Part shown: piece after piece, positions 1 through 7,083 of the stretch
How the letters are laid out: the number at the start of each line of letters is the position of its first letter
Numbering within the stretch: position 1 is the stretch's first letter
Source: an uncultured Opitutales bacterium
GTDB taxonomy: Bacteria; Verrucomicrobiota; Verrucomicrobiia; Opitutales; Intestinicryptomonadaceae
Direction of reading: 5' to 3'
NCBI GenBank assembly: GCA_934613645.1
Contig: CAKTTC010000001.1
Coordinates: 1 to 64,000 of the forward strand
DNA length: 64,000 nt
Notes under the pieces: generated by a model
The model's database searches: none
What the model was told of the DNA's origin: nothing
What the model saw: only the letters and a program-made list of their open reading frames with translations
Translations under genes and position numbers: made by a program

Positions 1-316
1 TTACGCCGTGTTCGGCTAAATCTTTCGTCAGTTTTGCGTAGGTTAGAACCGCGTTTGAAATAGAAACTTTTAGCGGCTTTAACAAAATCTTGGCTTCCAC
101 AAGGTCGCGTTTGTCGATGGGTGAAATTCTGTTTGCTTCAACGCCGAGCTTTTCGTCGTAGATATTTTTTGTGCGGAAAAATTCCTGAGCTTCCTGTTCG
201 GACGTAAATCTGCGCGACCAGCGTTTTTGCTTTTCGGTGTCGAAATAGTACACGACCCAGCGTTTGCGGTTGCTCTCAATAACTTTTTTGGGAAAGGAAG
301 GAGATCTGTTCTTCAT
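1..316 (-). CDS. Tyrosine-type site-specific integrase, N-terminal part (cut by window edge)
   Basis: An open frame reads leftwards from an ATG at 316 with no stop before base 1, giving about 105 residues. An AGGGAGAG ribosome site sits about 7 bases before the start. The first 45 residues are basic and aromatic (RWVVYYFDTEKQKRW) like the arm-type DNA-binding domain of phage and ICE integrases. The region after PLKVSISNAVLTYAKL resembles the start of the SAM-like core-binding domain. The catalytic domain lies outside the window, so the family call is inferred from the N-terminus and from the tRNA scar 100 bases away. It would recombine the element's att site with a tRNA gene. Confidence 0.6.
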   Translation of the reverse strand, partial: MKNRSPSFPKKVIESNRKRWVVYYFDTEKQKRWSRRFTSEQEAQEFFRTKNIYDEKLGVEANRISPIDKRDLVEAKILLKPLKVSISNAVLTYAKLTKDLAEHGV

Positions 317-356
317 ATCGAATCTCTCCCTGTCAAATTTGCGGTGTGGTAAGGAA

Positions 357-375
357 TTGCCAATCCGCTTGGCAA
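357..375. promoter_or_regulatory. Perfect inverted repeat between integrase start and att scar
   Basis: TTGCCAA, a 5-base spacer, then TTGGCAA form a perfect 7-bp dyad 41 bases upstream of the integrase ATG and 41 bases before the tRNA fragment. Its place suggests an integrase/excisionase arm site or an operator for the integrase promoter. The function is inferred. Confidence 0.4.
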
Positions 376-415
376 AAATCCCGCAAGTTATTGCAATTTA
401 GCGATGTTCCATTAG

Positions 416-456
416 TTCCTAAACGCCAAATCCGTGTTCGATTCACGGTGGGGGCG
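416..456 (+). repeat. 3' half of a tRNA-Arg(CCU): likely attR scar
   Basis: The sequence fits tRNA geometry from the anticodon loop onward: loop TTCCTAA (anticodon CCT at 418-420), 3' anticodon stem ACGCC, 4-base variable region, T-arm CCGTG-TTCGATT-CACGG (432-448), 3' acceptor strand TGGGGGC (449-455) and a G discriminator. The bases before it (ATTAG) cannot pair with ACGCC and no D-arm or 5' acceptor exists, so it is a 3' half only. Tyrosine integrases commonly cut in the anticodon loop and leave this fragment at the distal end of an element. With the integrase on its left, the element lies left and 456 is near its right boundary. The intact tRNA should be left of the window. Confidence 0.7.
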
Positions 457-551
457 CGGATAAGTTTTTCTTGTCATTGACAGGTTATATAATGTATTCT
501 GTCGAAATATAGTTTTGGAGTTGATGTAGGGTTATAAAATATCATCTTAAT

Positions 552-1220
552 ATGAACAACAAAAACGGCAAGAATATGGCAGAGGCGAAAGTTGGGTATG
601 TGTATATTTTAACCAATCCGAGTTTTAAGGAGGATTGGGTGAAAATCGGGAAGTCGGCGCGTCCTGTCGATGTGCGCTCGAAGGAGCTTGACAACACTGC
701 CGTTCCGCTCCCGTTCGAAATTTATGCCGCCATAAAAACTTCCAAATACAACGAGGTTGAAAAGCTCGTCCACAAAACGATAGACCGTTTGACGGATTTA
801 CGCATACGCCAGAATCGCGAATTTTTCAACGTCCCGCCGCAAGTTGCGTTCGATATTTTCAAAGATATAGCTTCGGCGATAGAAGACGCCGAGCTTATTG
901 AATACAAAAAAGGCGGCGCAGAGTCGGCGGGCGATGGCTCTGACGAATGTCAGCACGCAAGGCGCGGGCGGTTCAAGTTCAGTATGGTAGGCATAAAAAT
1001 CGGCGAAAAAATCACGTTCATTCCGACGGGAACTATTGTTACGGTTGCAAGCGACGACACCGTTGAATACGACGGCCGCATATACAAGCTTTCGCCGTTC
1101 GTCGGAACTTTTATGCCCGCCGACAGGCGCAACACGTCGGGCGCGTATCAGGGCGCAAAATTCTTTTCCTACAACGGCAAAATTTTGGAAGACCTCCGAA
1201 AAGAGTCGGAGAATTGCTAA
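552..1220 (+). CDS. T5orf172 (GIY-YIG-like) protein with RAMA-like C-terminus
   Basis: 222 residues. Residues about 14-110 match the T5orf172 domain, a GIY-YIG nuclease relative: GYVYILTNPSF at the start, KIGKSARPVDVRSKEL, EVEKLVH and a closing REFFNV. Residues about 142-220 (KIGEKITFIP, VEYDGRIYKLSPF, GAKFFSYNGK) resemble the small RAMA-type domain often attached to restriction or DNA-modification proteins; that assignment is tentative. A linker rich in Ala, Gly and Glu joins the two. The start at 552 has no clear ribosome site and an ATG at 576 is the alternative. It sits just outside the att scar with no partner methylase, so it may be phage-, element- or defence-derived. Function on DNA is inferred. 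Confidence 0.75.
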   Translation: MNNKNGKNMAEAKVGYVYILTNPSFKEDWVKIGKSARPVDVRSKELDNTAVPLPFEIYAAIKTSKYNEVEKLVHKTIDRLTDLRIRQNREFFNVPPQVAFDIFKDIASAIEDAELIEYKKGGAESAGDGSDECQHARRGRFKFSMVGIKIGEKITFIPTGTIVTVASDDTVEYDGRIYKLSPFVGTFMPADRRNTSGAYQGAKFFSYNGKILEDLRKESENC

Positions 1221-2349
1221 AAAATCTGCCGCAGACATTACCTTTTAAAGCAGGACGGGAATAACGCAAAGGCGCGAGCGGCGTTTATACGCAATGAAAA
1301 CAATGGCGGCGGTTGGGAATCCGTTTAAAGCCGCGTCTAAATACGCAGCAGATTCTCAACCGCCTAAGGCACTTGAAGGCATGTTCAAGACCACCACTTA
1401 AGGGGCAATACCACAAGCGTCTGTTTCGATGCTCGGTAAACAAATATCCGATGTCAAGAAAAAATATTCTATAGCTCAAAAAACCGCCTACTCAAGATGT
1501 TAATAGTCGGCCTTTCGTATGGGAACAAAAGGGGTTGGTAAAGCCGAAAACCTTGCCGACTTCTTATCGGGGGACAACTTTCTGCCTACCAACCTGAATA
1601 CTATGTTTCCTCCGGTTCTTTTATTTTGTCAAAGAAAAAATATTGATTCCGTCGAGTGGAAGTCCCTAGGCAGGCGGTTCAAAGGGCTGGGCGCATTTCG
1701 CGAAAAAACTTTCTCGCAACGCGGAAAACGTGCCGATAATGGCGAAAGCCTCCAGAGTAGCACGAACCTTAGCACGTCCGGAACAAAGGAGGCTTTCTTT
1801 AGCTCTCAAAGTAGCACGGGCAATTTCCCCGGAACAAAGAGAACTTTTTTAAGGAGATTCTCGTCTTGACACCACAATAAACCGTGGGCAGTTAGATTAT
1901 TTCCCCTTATAAGAGGAACGCTACTTTGACACTGATACAAACACCAGGCAGTTCAAGCCCCTTTTAATTAACGGCAAGTTTTAGGGTTTATTATTTTCCG
2001 TCAAGAAAAAATATACAAAATTCTGTTGGACGAAAAATGGCGAATTCAATGCCCAATGCCCGAGGTATTTCAAGCCGATGTCGGATTCGCCGTTGCGCTA
2101 CGGAGGTGAATTCGGCGCGGGGCGGAGGCGCGGGCGCAAGTTTTGTTTTCTTCGGCGTGGCGGGCTGCGAGGGTGCAGACTTTGTCCTCTAATCATGCGC
2201 GCGGTGGGCGAAAAAGCGCAATTGCCGACGTTTACGAATCGTTCAAGAGAAACTGTTCCACAAAGAAAGAGCAAGGGCTGCTTGCTGTTTTGGCGGCTGC
2301 GGTTTTTACTTGAAAATGTTTTTTCGGGCGCGCAGAATAGCGTGTTTTT
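1221..2349. other. Accessory non-coding stretch with degenerate repeats
   Basis: No frame here has convincing protein character. A 35-codon ORF at 1294-1401 (begins MKTMAAVGNPFKAASKYAAD) is possible but unsupported. The stretch holds three copies of GTCAAGAAAAAATAT-like sequence (1453-1467, 1628-1643, 2000-2014), two hairpin-bearing AGTAGCACG...CGGAACAAAG units (about 1745-1860) and two diverged TTGACAC...GGCAGTT units (about 1865-1955). It looks like decayed mobile or accessory DNA next to the integration scar. Confidence 0.5.
1745..1860 (+). repeat. Two tandem hairpin units sharing AGTAGCACG and CGGAACAAAG
   Basis: Unit 1 contains AGTAGCACG, then CCGGAACAAAG, enclosed by the inverted pair AGCCTCC/GGAGGCT and followed by TTTCTTT. 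Unit 2 repeats AGTAGCACG and CCGGAACAAAG, is flanked by CTCT/AGAG and is followed by a run of seven Ts. Both resemble intrinsic terminators with a long conserved loop. Origin unknown. Confidence 0.45.
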
Positions 2350-3807
2350 ATGAAAGAATTATTTACAAATAAAACTAAATTTTACGCAACACTTGCCGCG
2401 TTCGGAATGTGCGCCTGCGCGTATGCGGGCACAACTGAGATTTCGGGCGGAAGCGACGCCGCGTCGGCTTCGGAAATCAAAGCAGTTGACGGGAACTTGG
2501 ACATTCTGCTCCGCCCCTCCGAAAACAATCCGTCGGGCGAAGCGTTCTTTGTCGGCAACTCAGGCACGATAAACTCGCTCAAAACGTCGGGTGCGCCCTC
2601 GGCGTGGAACATTGCTTCGGGCAAAACCACAATCGACATCAACCAGTCGGGCGACGGAGAGTTCGACGCCTTCATAAACAACGGCACTATGACGCTCGGC
2701 GGCGAGACTACTCTCGAATTCGTCAACTTCGCGGGGTCTTCGGCCGTCGCCAACATCGACTTCGGAGATTTGTCAATTCCCGCTCCCGTTCAGGACTCCG
2801 CCGATTCGTTCGGGCTGCGCATAAAAACAAACGCCAACATCACGGGCAAGAGTTTCACAGTGGGCGACAGCGATGCGTCGCAGGAAACGTCTATTTGGGT
2901 TTCGAACAATTCGAACGTGAATTACGCCGTCGAAAACAGCTCGTTTGGCCGCGCCGCGCGAATAAAGATAGACAAGGGCTCTACGTTCACCGTGGCGAAA
3001 ACGGCGTCGATGTCGATGAAGGCAAGCCAAATGCAGGTTGTTGTTGACGGAACGTTCGTTTTCAACGGCAGATATTTGCAAGTAAACGAAGGCATTATCT
3101 CGGGGACGCTTACGTTTTCGCCCTATGCGGGGGCTGCCAATCCGCAGTTTGTCATTGGCGGAACGCGCTCTCAGCTTGTGGGCAACGGCGTCATAAACGC
3201 GGCGACGGGAATCATGCTTCAAAACGGTTCTCTCGAGGTTAAGGACAACGGAAAAGTCAACATAACAAAGAACGAAGAGGCGGTTGAGCTCGACGTCGGC
3301 AAGCTCTATTTGGGCGCGGAGAACGTGTTTTCGTGCAACGGAAAGCTCGCCGACTTGAACATTATCGGCGGCAAATATCGTGATCAGAATTTGCTGAGTG
3401 TGTCGGCCGACAACAAATTCAACAATCTTTACTGGCAGAGGGAAGAGAACGTAAAGCTCAGTGTTATTGTGGAAGAGGGCGCGCACCTCTACTTCAACGC
3501 AATCACGTTCGACGGCAGAACGGGCGCGTTCGCTGGCACTACGGAGCTTATAATTTCAGGCTTTGTGGAACGCAGCATTTTCCTTAAAGACATCACAGGC
3601 TGGGGCGAATTGACCAACGTAACGCTTTTCGACATCGAAGGCGTCAAATACACGAAAGATCAGCTCTACTGGCACGACGGCAAATACATCGACGGCACCG
3701 ACGGCTTCTGGCTTTCCACTTCTGCCGTGATTCCCGAGCCCGCAACGTTTGCGGCGATTTTCGGCGCGGCGGCTTTGGCATTGGTTGCATTGCGCAGAAG
3801 AAAATAG
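2350..3807 (+). CDS. PEP-CTERM sorted surface protein
   Basis: 485 residues. It has an N-terminal signal peptide (hydrophobic core FYATLAAFGMCACAYA) and ends in a classic PEP-CTERM tail: VIPEPATF, a hydrophobic helix (AAIFGAAALALVAL), then RRRK. Such proteins are cleaved and handled by an exosortase system; no exosortase is in the window. The middle is rich in Gly, Asn, Ser and Thr with beta-helix-like strands (GNGVINAATGIMLQNGSLEV, LYLGAENVF), like autotransporter-type passenger repeats. No catalytic motif was seen. No strong ribosome site precedes the ATG. It is monocistronic and followed by a strong terminator. Likely an exported or extracellular structural protein; exact role unknown. Confidence 0.85.
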   Translation: MKELFTNKTKFYATLAAFGMCACAYAGTTEISGGSDAASASEIKAVDGNLDILLRPSENNPSGEAFFVGNSGTINSLKTSGAPSAWNIASGKTTIDINQSGDGEFDAFINNGTMTLGGETTLEFVNFAGSSAVANIDFGDLSIPAPVQDSADSFGLRIKTNANITGKSFTVGDSDASQETSIWVSNNSNVNYAVENSSFGRAARIKIDKGSTFTVAKTASMSMKASQMQVVVDGTFVFNGRYLQVNEGIISGTLTFSPYAGAANPQFVIGGTRSQLVGNGVINAATGIMLQNGSLEVKDNGKVNITKNEEAVELDVGKLYLGAENVFSCNGKLADLNIIGGKYRDQNLLSVSADNKFNNLYWQREENVKLSVIVEEGAHLYFNAITFDGRTGAFAGTTELIISGFVERSIFLKDITGWGELTNVTLFDIEGVKYTKDQLYWHDGKYIDGTDGFWLSTSAVIPEPATFAAIFGAAALALVALRRRK

Positions 3808-3834
3808 CTTTTGCCTAACAGACTGTTTTTACAA

Positions 3835-3864
3835 AAACCTTTCGGATTTCCGAAAGGTTTTTTT
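3835..3864 (+). terminator. Intrinsic terminator after the PEP-CTERM gene
   Basis: An 11-bp perfect stem AAACCTTTCGG/CCGAAAGGTTT with an ATTT loop is followed by a T-run. From here to the tRNA terminator at 4117 nothing else could be supported. Confidence 0.9.
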
Positions 3865-4116
3865 GCGTTCTTAACGCGCGGGGATATTGCAAAAATCCGA
3901 CTTGTTCCCACTTCGAAATCCAACGAACCGCAGGGCGAGGCGGCGTTGAAAATCTTCGTGCGTCCCGTTGTTTTTGCCAAGTATTTCGGAGGCAAGCGGG
4001 GGTGGCAAAAAAAGGGGTGAATTTTCGATGTGGCGGCGGGTTTGCTGACGATTCGCCTTTATCTCGCTGCGCCGCGGGCGGGCGGAGGGTGGGGGCGTGT
4101 TCAAACATGTTCGGGC

Positions 4117-4150
4117 AAAAAGAAAGCTCTTGAACATTGCATTCAAGAGC
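4117..4150 (-). terminator. Terminator of tRNA-Leu
   Basis: Read on the minus strand, a 9-bp perfect stem GCTCTTGAA/TTCAAGAGC with a 7-base loop is followed by TTTCTTTTT. It lies 12 bases after the tRNA 3' end. Confidence 0.8.
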
Positions 4151-4162
4151 CTTTGAAATACA

Positions 4163-4246
4163 TACCCAGAAAGGGGGTCGAACCCTTATGATCGTGAGAT
4201 CGACGGATTTTGAGTCCGTTGCGTCTGCCAATTCCGCCATCTGGGC
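4163..4246 (-). tRNA. tRNA-Leu(CAA)
   Basis: An 84-nt class II tRNA with acceptor GCCCAGA pairing TCTGGGT (one G-U), anticodon stem ACGGA/TCCGT and loop CTCAAAA (anticodon CAA, reads UUG). It has a long variable arm, T-arm AAGGG-TTCGACC-CCCTT and discriminator A typical of leucine tRNAs. CCA is not encoded. No integrated element touches it. Confidence 0.95.
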
Positions 4247-4369
4247 TTAATTTAAAGTTGGTATGCTCGTATTTTTCGGGCGGACTGTCAAGGTTTTTCT
4301 CGTTTCTTTTTTTATTTTTTGTCGTAGCCGAAAAATCGGGCGGGGCGCGGTTTTTTGTTGCGCGGAACA

Positions 4370-4384
4370 GGTAAACTGTTTACC
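4370..4384. promoter_or_regulatory. LacI-family operator-like palindrome (autoregulation)
   Basis: GGTAAACTGTTTACC is a perfect 7-bp dyad around one central base, of the TGTAAAC-type half-site shape common to LacI/PurR-family operators. It ends 9 bases before the preferred ATG of the LacI-family gene, so a bound repressor would block its own expression. No second copy was found elsewhere in the window by eye. Confidence 0.65.
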
Positions 4385-4393
4385 AATGGCACA

Positions 4394-5422
4394 ATGCAAA
4401 AGAACGGACGCGCAAAAAACGTTTCAATGAAAGACATAGCGGCAAAGCTTAATTTGTCGAAAGCGGCGGTAAGTTTCGCCCTGAACGGGTCGCAAAAAGT
4501 TTCGGAGCAGACGCGCAAAAAAGTTTTGGCGGCGGCGCGCAGGCTCGGCTACAGGAAAAGCCCCGTTATTTCGGCGGTGCTTGCAAGCGTAAAGACGCGC
4601 TCGCAATTCATGGGAACGGTTGCGCTTGTAAACGCCAATCCGCGGCGCGACGCGTATGTTCGGTATCCGATTTTTTCAAAATACGCGCAGGGAGCGAAAA
4701 GTATGGCGCAAAAGCTCGGGTTTGCAGTTGACGACATTTGGCTCGGGTCGCTTTCGCCGCAGAAGCTCGAAAAAATTCTGACATCGCGCGGAATACGCGG
4801 CGCGCTGATTTTGGGACACACTTCGCCCGATTCCGTCCCGCCCGAAATGGCGGAGGTGCTGAAGAATTTCATAGTGGTGTCGGTCGGCATCAAGCTTGAA
4901 AACAGCGATGCCGACTGCGTTTGCGCCGACAAGTTCAGAATTGCCGAGCACGCCGCCTTCGAGATGATTTCCCGCGGATATTCGCGCATAATGTTCGTTT
5001 TGGACGAGGGCATTGACAACCTTGTAGACGGGCGTTTTGTGGGCGGATTTCTGCGCGCGCAACTGTCGCTGCCCGAAGCCGACCGCATTCCGCCGTTTTT
5101 GGAGCTTTCCGCCGCCGAGAAGAATCCGCGCATATTTTCGGCTTTCTTCAAAAAATACAAGCCCGACGCCGTTCTTTCAATTTCCGAAACCACAAACGAG
5201 CGCATCGGGAAAATCGGTTTCCGCTTCCCCGAAAACGTCGCGGTTGTGCGCCTTGAGAACACTCCCAATTCGGGCGACTGGAAAGCCATAGACCTCAACT
5301 ACGAAACAGTGGGCGCGGAGGCCATGAAGCGGCTTGCCGACTACCTCAACAGCCCGTATTCCGACGATTTGCCGCGCTCCACCCAGCTTACGACAGTTGT
5401 TTCCCCGCGGTGGTCGAAGTAG
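4394..5422 (+). CDS. LacI/GalR-family transcriptional regulator
   Basis: 342 residues from the ATG at 4394. A longer frame opens at 4355, but that start would put the operator palindrome inside the gene. The N-terminal helix-turn-helix and hinge are clear: MKDIAAKLNLSKAAVSFAL, then VSEQTRKKVLAAARRLGY. The periplasmic-binding-protein-like sensor follows (GTVALVNANPRRDAY, GIRGALILGHTSPDS, RDYSRIMF-like SRGYSRIMFVLDE) and is somewhat divergent, so the ligand cannot be named; a sugar is likely from the family. No catabolic operon is directly attached. The barrel gene at 5701-6609 and GH127 gene are nearby but separately transcribed. Confidence 0.9.
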   Translation: MQKNGRAKNVSMKDIAAKLNLSKAAVSFALNGSQKVSEQTRKKVLAAARRLGYRKSPVISAVLASVKTRSQFMGTVALVNANPRRDAYVRYPIFSKYAQGAKSMAQKLGFAVDDIWLGSLSPQKLEKILTSRGIRGALILGHTSPDSVPPEMAEVLKNFIVVSVGIKLENSDADCVCADKFRIAEHAAFEMISRGYSRIMFVLDEGIDNLVDGRFVGGFLRAQLSLPEADRIPPFLELSAAEKNPRIFSAFFKKYKPDAVLSISETTNERIGKIGFRFPENVAVVRLENTPNSGDWKAIDLNYETVGAEAMKRLADYLNSPYSDDLPRSTQLTTVVSPRWSK

Positions 5423-5700
5423 CCGCGCAAGCCGCAAATAATTCTCGCGGGGTTGTGCCAAGCGGCGGGGAAATTTGCGGGGCGAATTTGCGTGCGGGCG
5501 TGCTGTCTCGTGGCGGCGCGGACAGTCCCGAAGCGGGTTGCGGGGCGTTTGCGCGAAAAGTGCTCGCAAAAAAAATCCGCCCCGAAACACTCGCGCAGGG
5601 CGGGAATAATCGGAGCGGAAGAATTGAATTTCCGTGCGCCGCAGCTTGCCGAACGCGGACGCAAGCGGCGGACGGGCGGGGCGTCAAGTTCGGCGTTCGG

Positions 5701-6609
5701 CTAAAAGCTAATGCCCGCCGATACGCTTGAGAACACGTTTTCGTTCGGTCCCATATCGTATGAGGGCAGCCCCGAAACGCCGTCTGAGCCGTTGTAGGCG
5801 TAGCCCACCGATGCCTTCAAAACCGCGTATTCGCACAGTTTGTAGGAAGCCGACAACTTGAGCGTGCAATACCAGTAGTTCTCCTTGAGGTTTCCGTGCG
5901 TTCCGTCGAACTTGTCTACGTGCACATACGCGCCGTATGCCGAAAATTCGGCGGAAAGCCCCTTCAGCGGCGATTGGTCGTCAAAGGCGTAGTTGGGGGC
6001 AATGCCGAAGCGGAATTCGCTCGTGTTGTAGCTGAAGTCGAAAATGTAGTAGGCGAAGGGCTGCAGGCGTTTTACGTCGCCGATGAAGCCGAGGTAGATG
6101 TTGCCGCCGAAAGTTTCGCCGTAGCCGTTTTTCGAATAGCGGTAGTCGGCGGCTATGTCGCGGTCGGTGAAAAGGAAGCTGCCGCCGATGTCCAGATGCG
6201 CGGAGGATGCTATGTTGTATTTCCAGCCCTGAATGAATTCCACCCTCTTGGCGTAGGCGGATTCGAGCGGGTCGAAGTATGAGACGTTCATGTAGCTTTC
6301 TCCCGCAAAGAGCGGGCGGGCGTCGGAAAGTTCCGCCTTAATTGCGCGGTTTGCGATTTTCTTGCCCATGTAGACACTGTTGAATTCGAATGTCGAAAGG
6401 ACTTCCGTTTTGCTTTCGCCCTCCGAGCCGAGAAGAACGTCCCAAGAGTCGTTCATGGCGGCGTCATATGTTGCCTCGTTCACGCCGAGGAGGTTGTCGT
6501 CGGAGACTTCGCGAATACCGTATCGGGCGAGGTTTCCGTCGGCTCCCGCCGCGAAAGCCGCAAGCGATGCCAGTTCAATCAGTGTCGATAAGATTGCTAT
6601 TTTCTTCAT
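5701..6609 (-). CDS. Predicted outer-membrane beta-barrel protein
   Basis: 302 residues. A signal peptide (KIAILSTLIELASLAAFAAG) is followed by alternating aromatic/polar strands such as HLDIGGSFLFTD, FGGNIYLGFIG and YCTLKLSASYKL. The C-terminus is SSVSAGISF; a terminal Phe is the usual signal for barrel insertion by BAM. No named family was recognised. It is monocistronic, convergent with the LacI gene, with about 280 bases of G-rich unexplained sequence between them. A porin-like or small structural barrel is likely; substrate unknown. Confidence 0.65.
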   Translation of the reverse strand: MKKIAILSTLIELASLAAFAAGADGNLARYGIREVSDDNLLGVNEATYDAAMNDSWDVLLGSEGESKTEVLSTFEFNSVYMGKKIANRAIKAELSDARPLFAGESYMNVSYFDPLESAYAKRVEFIQGWKYNIASSAHLDIGGSFLFTDRDIAADYRYSKNGYGETFGGNIYLGFIGDVKRLQPFAYYIFDFSYNTSEFRFGIAPNYAFDDQSPLKGLSAEFSAYGAYVHVDKFDGTHGNLKENYWYCTLKLSASYKLCEYAVLKASVGYAYNGSDGVSGLPSYDMGPNENVFSSVSAGISF

Positions 6610-7083
6610 TGCACAAGTTTCGGAAATTGTGCGCGCATTTGCAACACAAAACAGCGCGCGCTTTGCTGGGGCAGAGCTGAGGCGCGGGAGAGCTTTGTGG
6701 AAGGCTGAAGGAACTGAGAGTTGAGTTGCGACAGAGAGCTACTGAGGGGACTGAGAGTTGAGCTGTGGGAAGTGCAACGGCGCGGAGCGGGAGAACCGAA
6801 CTGAGGCGGACGGTGAACAACAATGCGGAGCGGGGGCTGAGCAGCGGACGAAAAGCTGTGGCGCGGAACTACGGCACAGAGAGGGCTGAGTTGTGGAAGG
6901 GCTAAGCGGAAGCGGGCTTAGGCGCGGATCGGGGCGTTTGTTTTGCTTTTCGGGGGAATCGTTTTCGTCTTTTTGGCTTGAAAGAGTTTCCGCCATAATT
7001 CAACATATTCGGAAGCTTTGAATGATTTTGCCGTTCAAAGGAGGACAGATTACACAATAACAACACATGAATAAAATTTGATT
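6610..7083. other. Purine-rich low-complexity intergenic region
   Basis: About 470 bases between divergent genes. The part from about 6665 to 6930 is strongly purine-rich on the plus strand with many CTGAG and GCGGAGCGGG words. It contains two copies of ACTGAGAGTTGAG (6713-6725 and 6750-6762, 37 bases apart). No coding frame is convincing. A GGAGG motif at 7041-7045 lies too far from the GH127 start to serve it. Confidence 0.4.

Noticed and set aside
488..493. TATAAT box upstream of the T5orf172 gene, with TTGACA at 477-482
   Set aside because: The two boxes are only 5 bases apart and no good -35 exists at the right distance, so no promoter was called.
1745..1860. T-box or integron attC sites
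   Set aside because: The AGTAGCACG/CGGAACAAAG loops do not match the T-box GGGTGGAACCGCG motif or attC GTTRRRY core sites.
1519..1869. 116-codon open frame in the accessory region
   Set aside because: The translation is Ser/Thr/Gly-rich without domain features and runs through the hairpin repeat units.
2078..2353. 91-codon open frame before the PEP-CTERM gene
   Set aside because: Arg/Gly-rich product typical of a chance frame in GC-rich DNA; it overlaps the next start and lacks a ribosome site.
5410..5730. 106-codon frame between the LacI and barrel genes
   Set aside because: Composition is Arg/Ala/Gly-rich with no motif; several frames are open here because of high GC.
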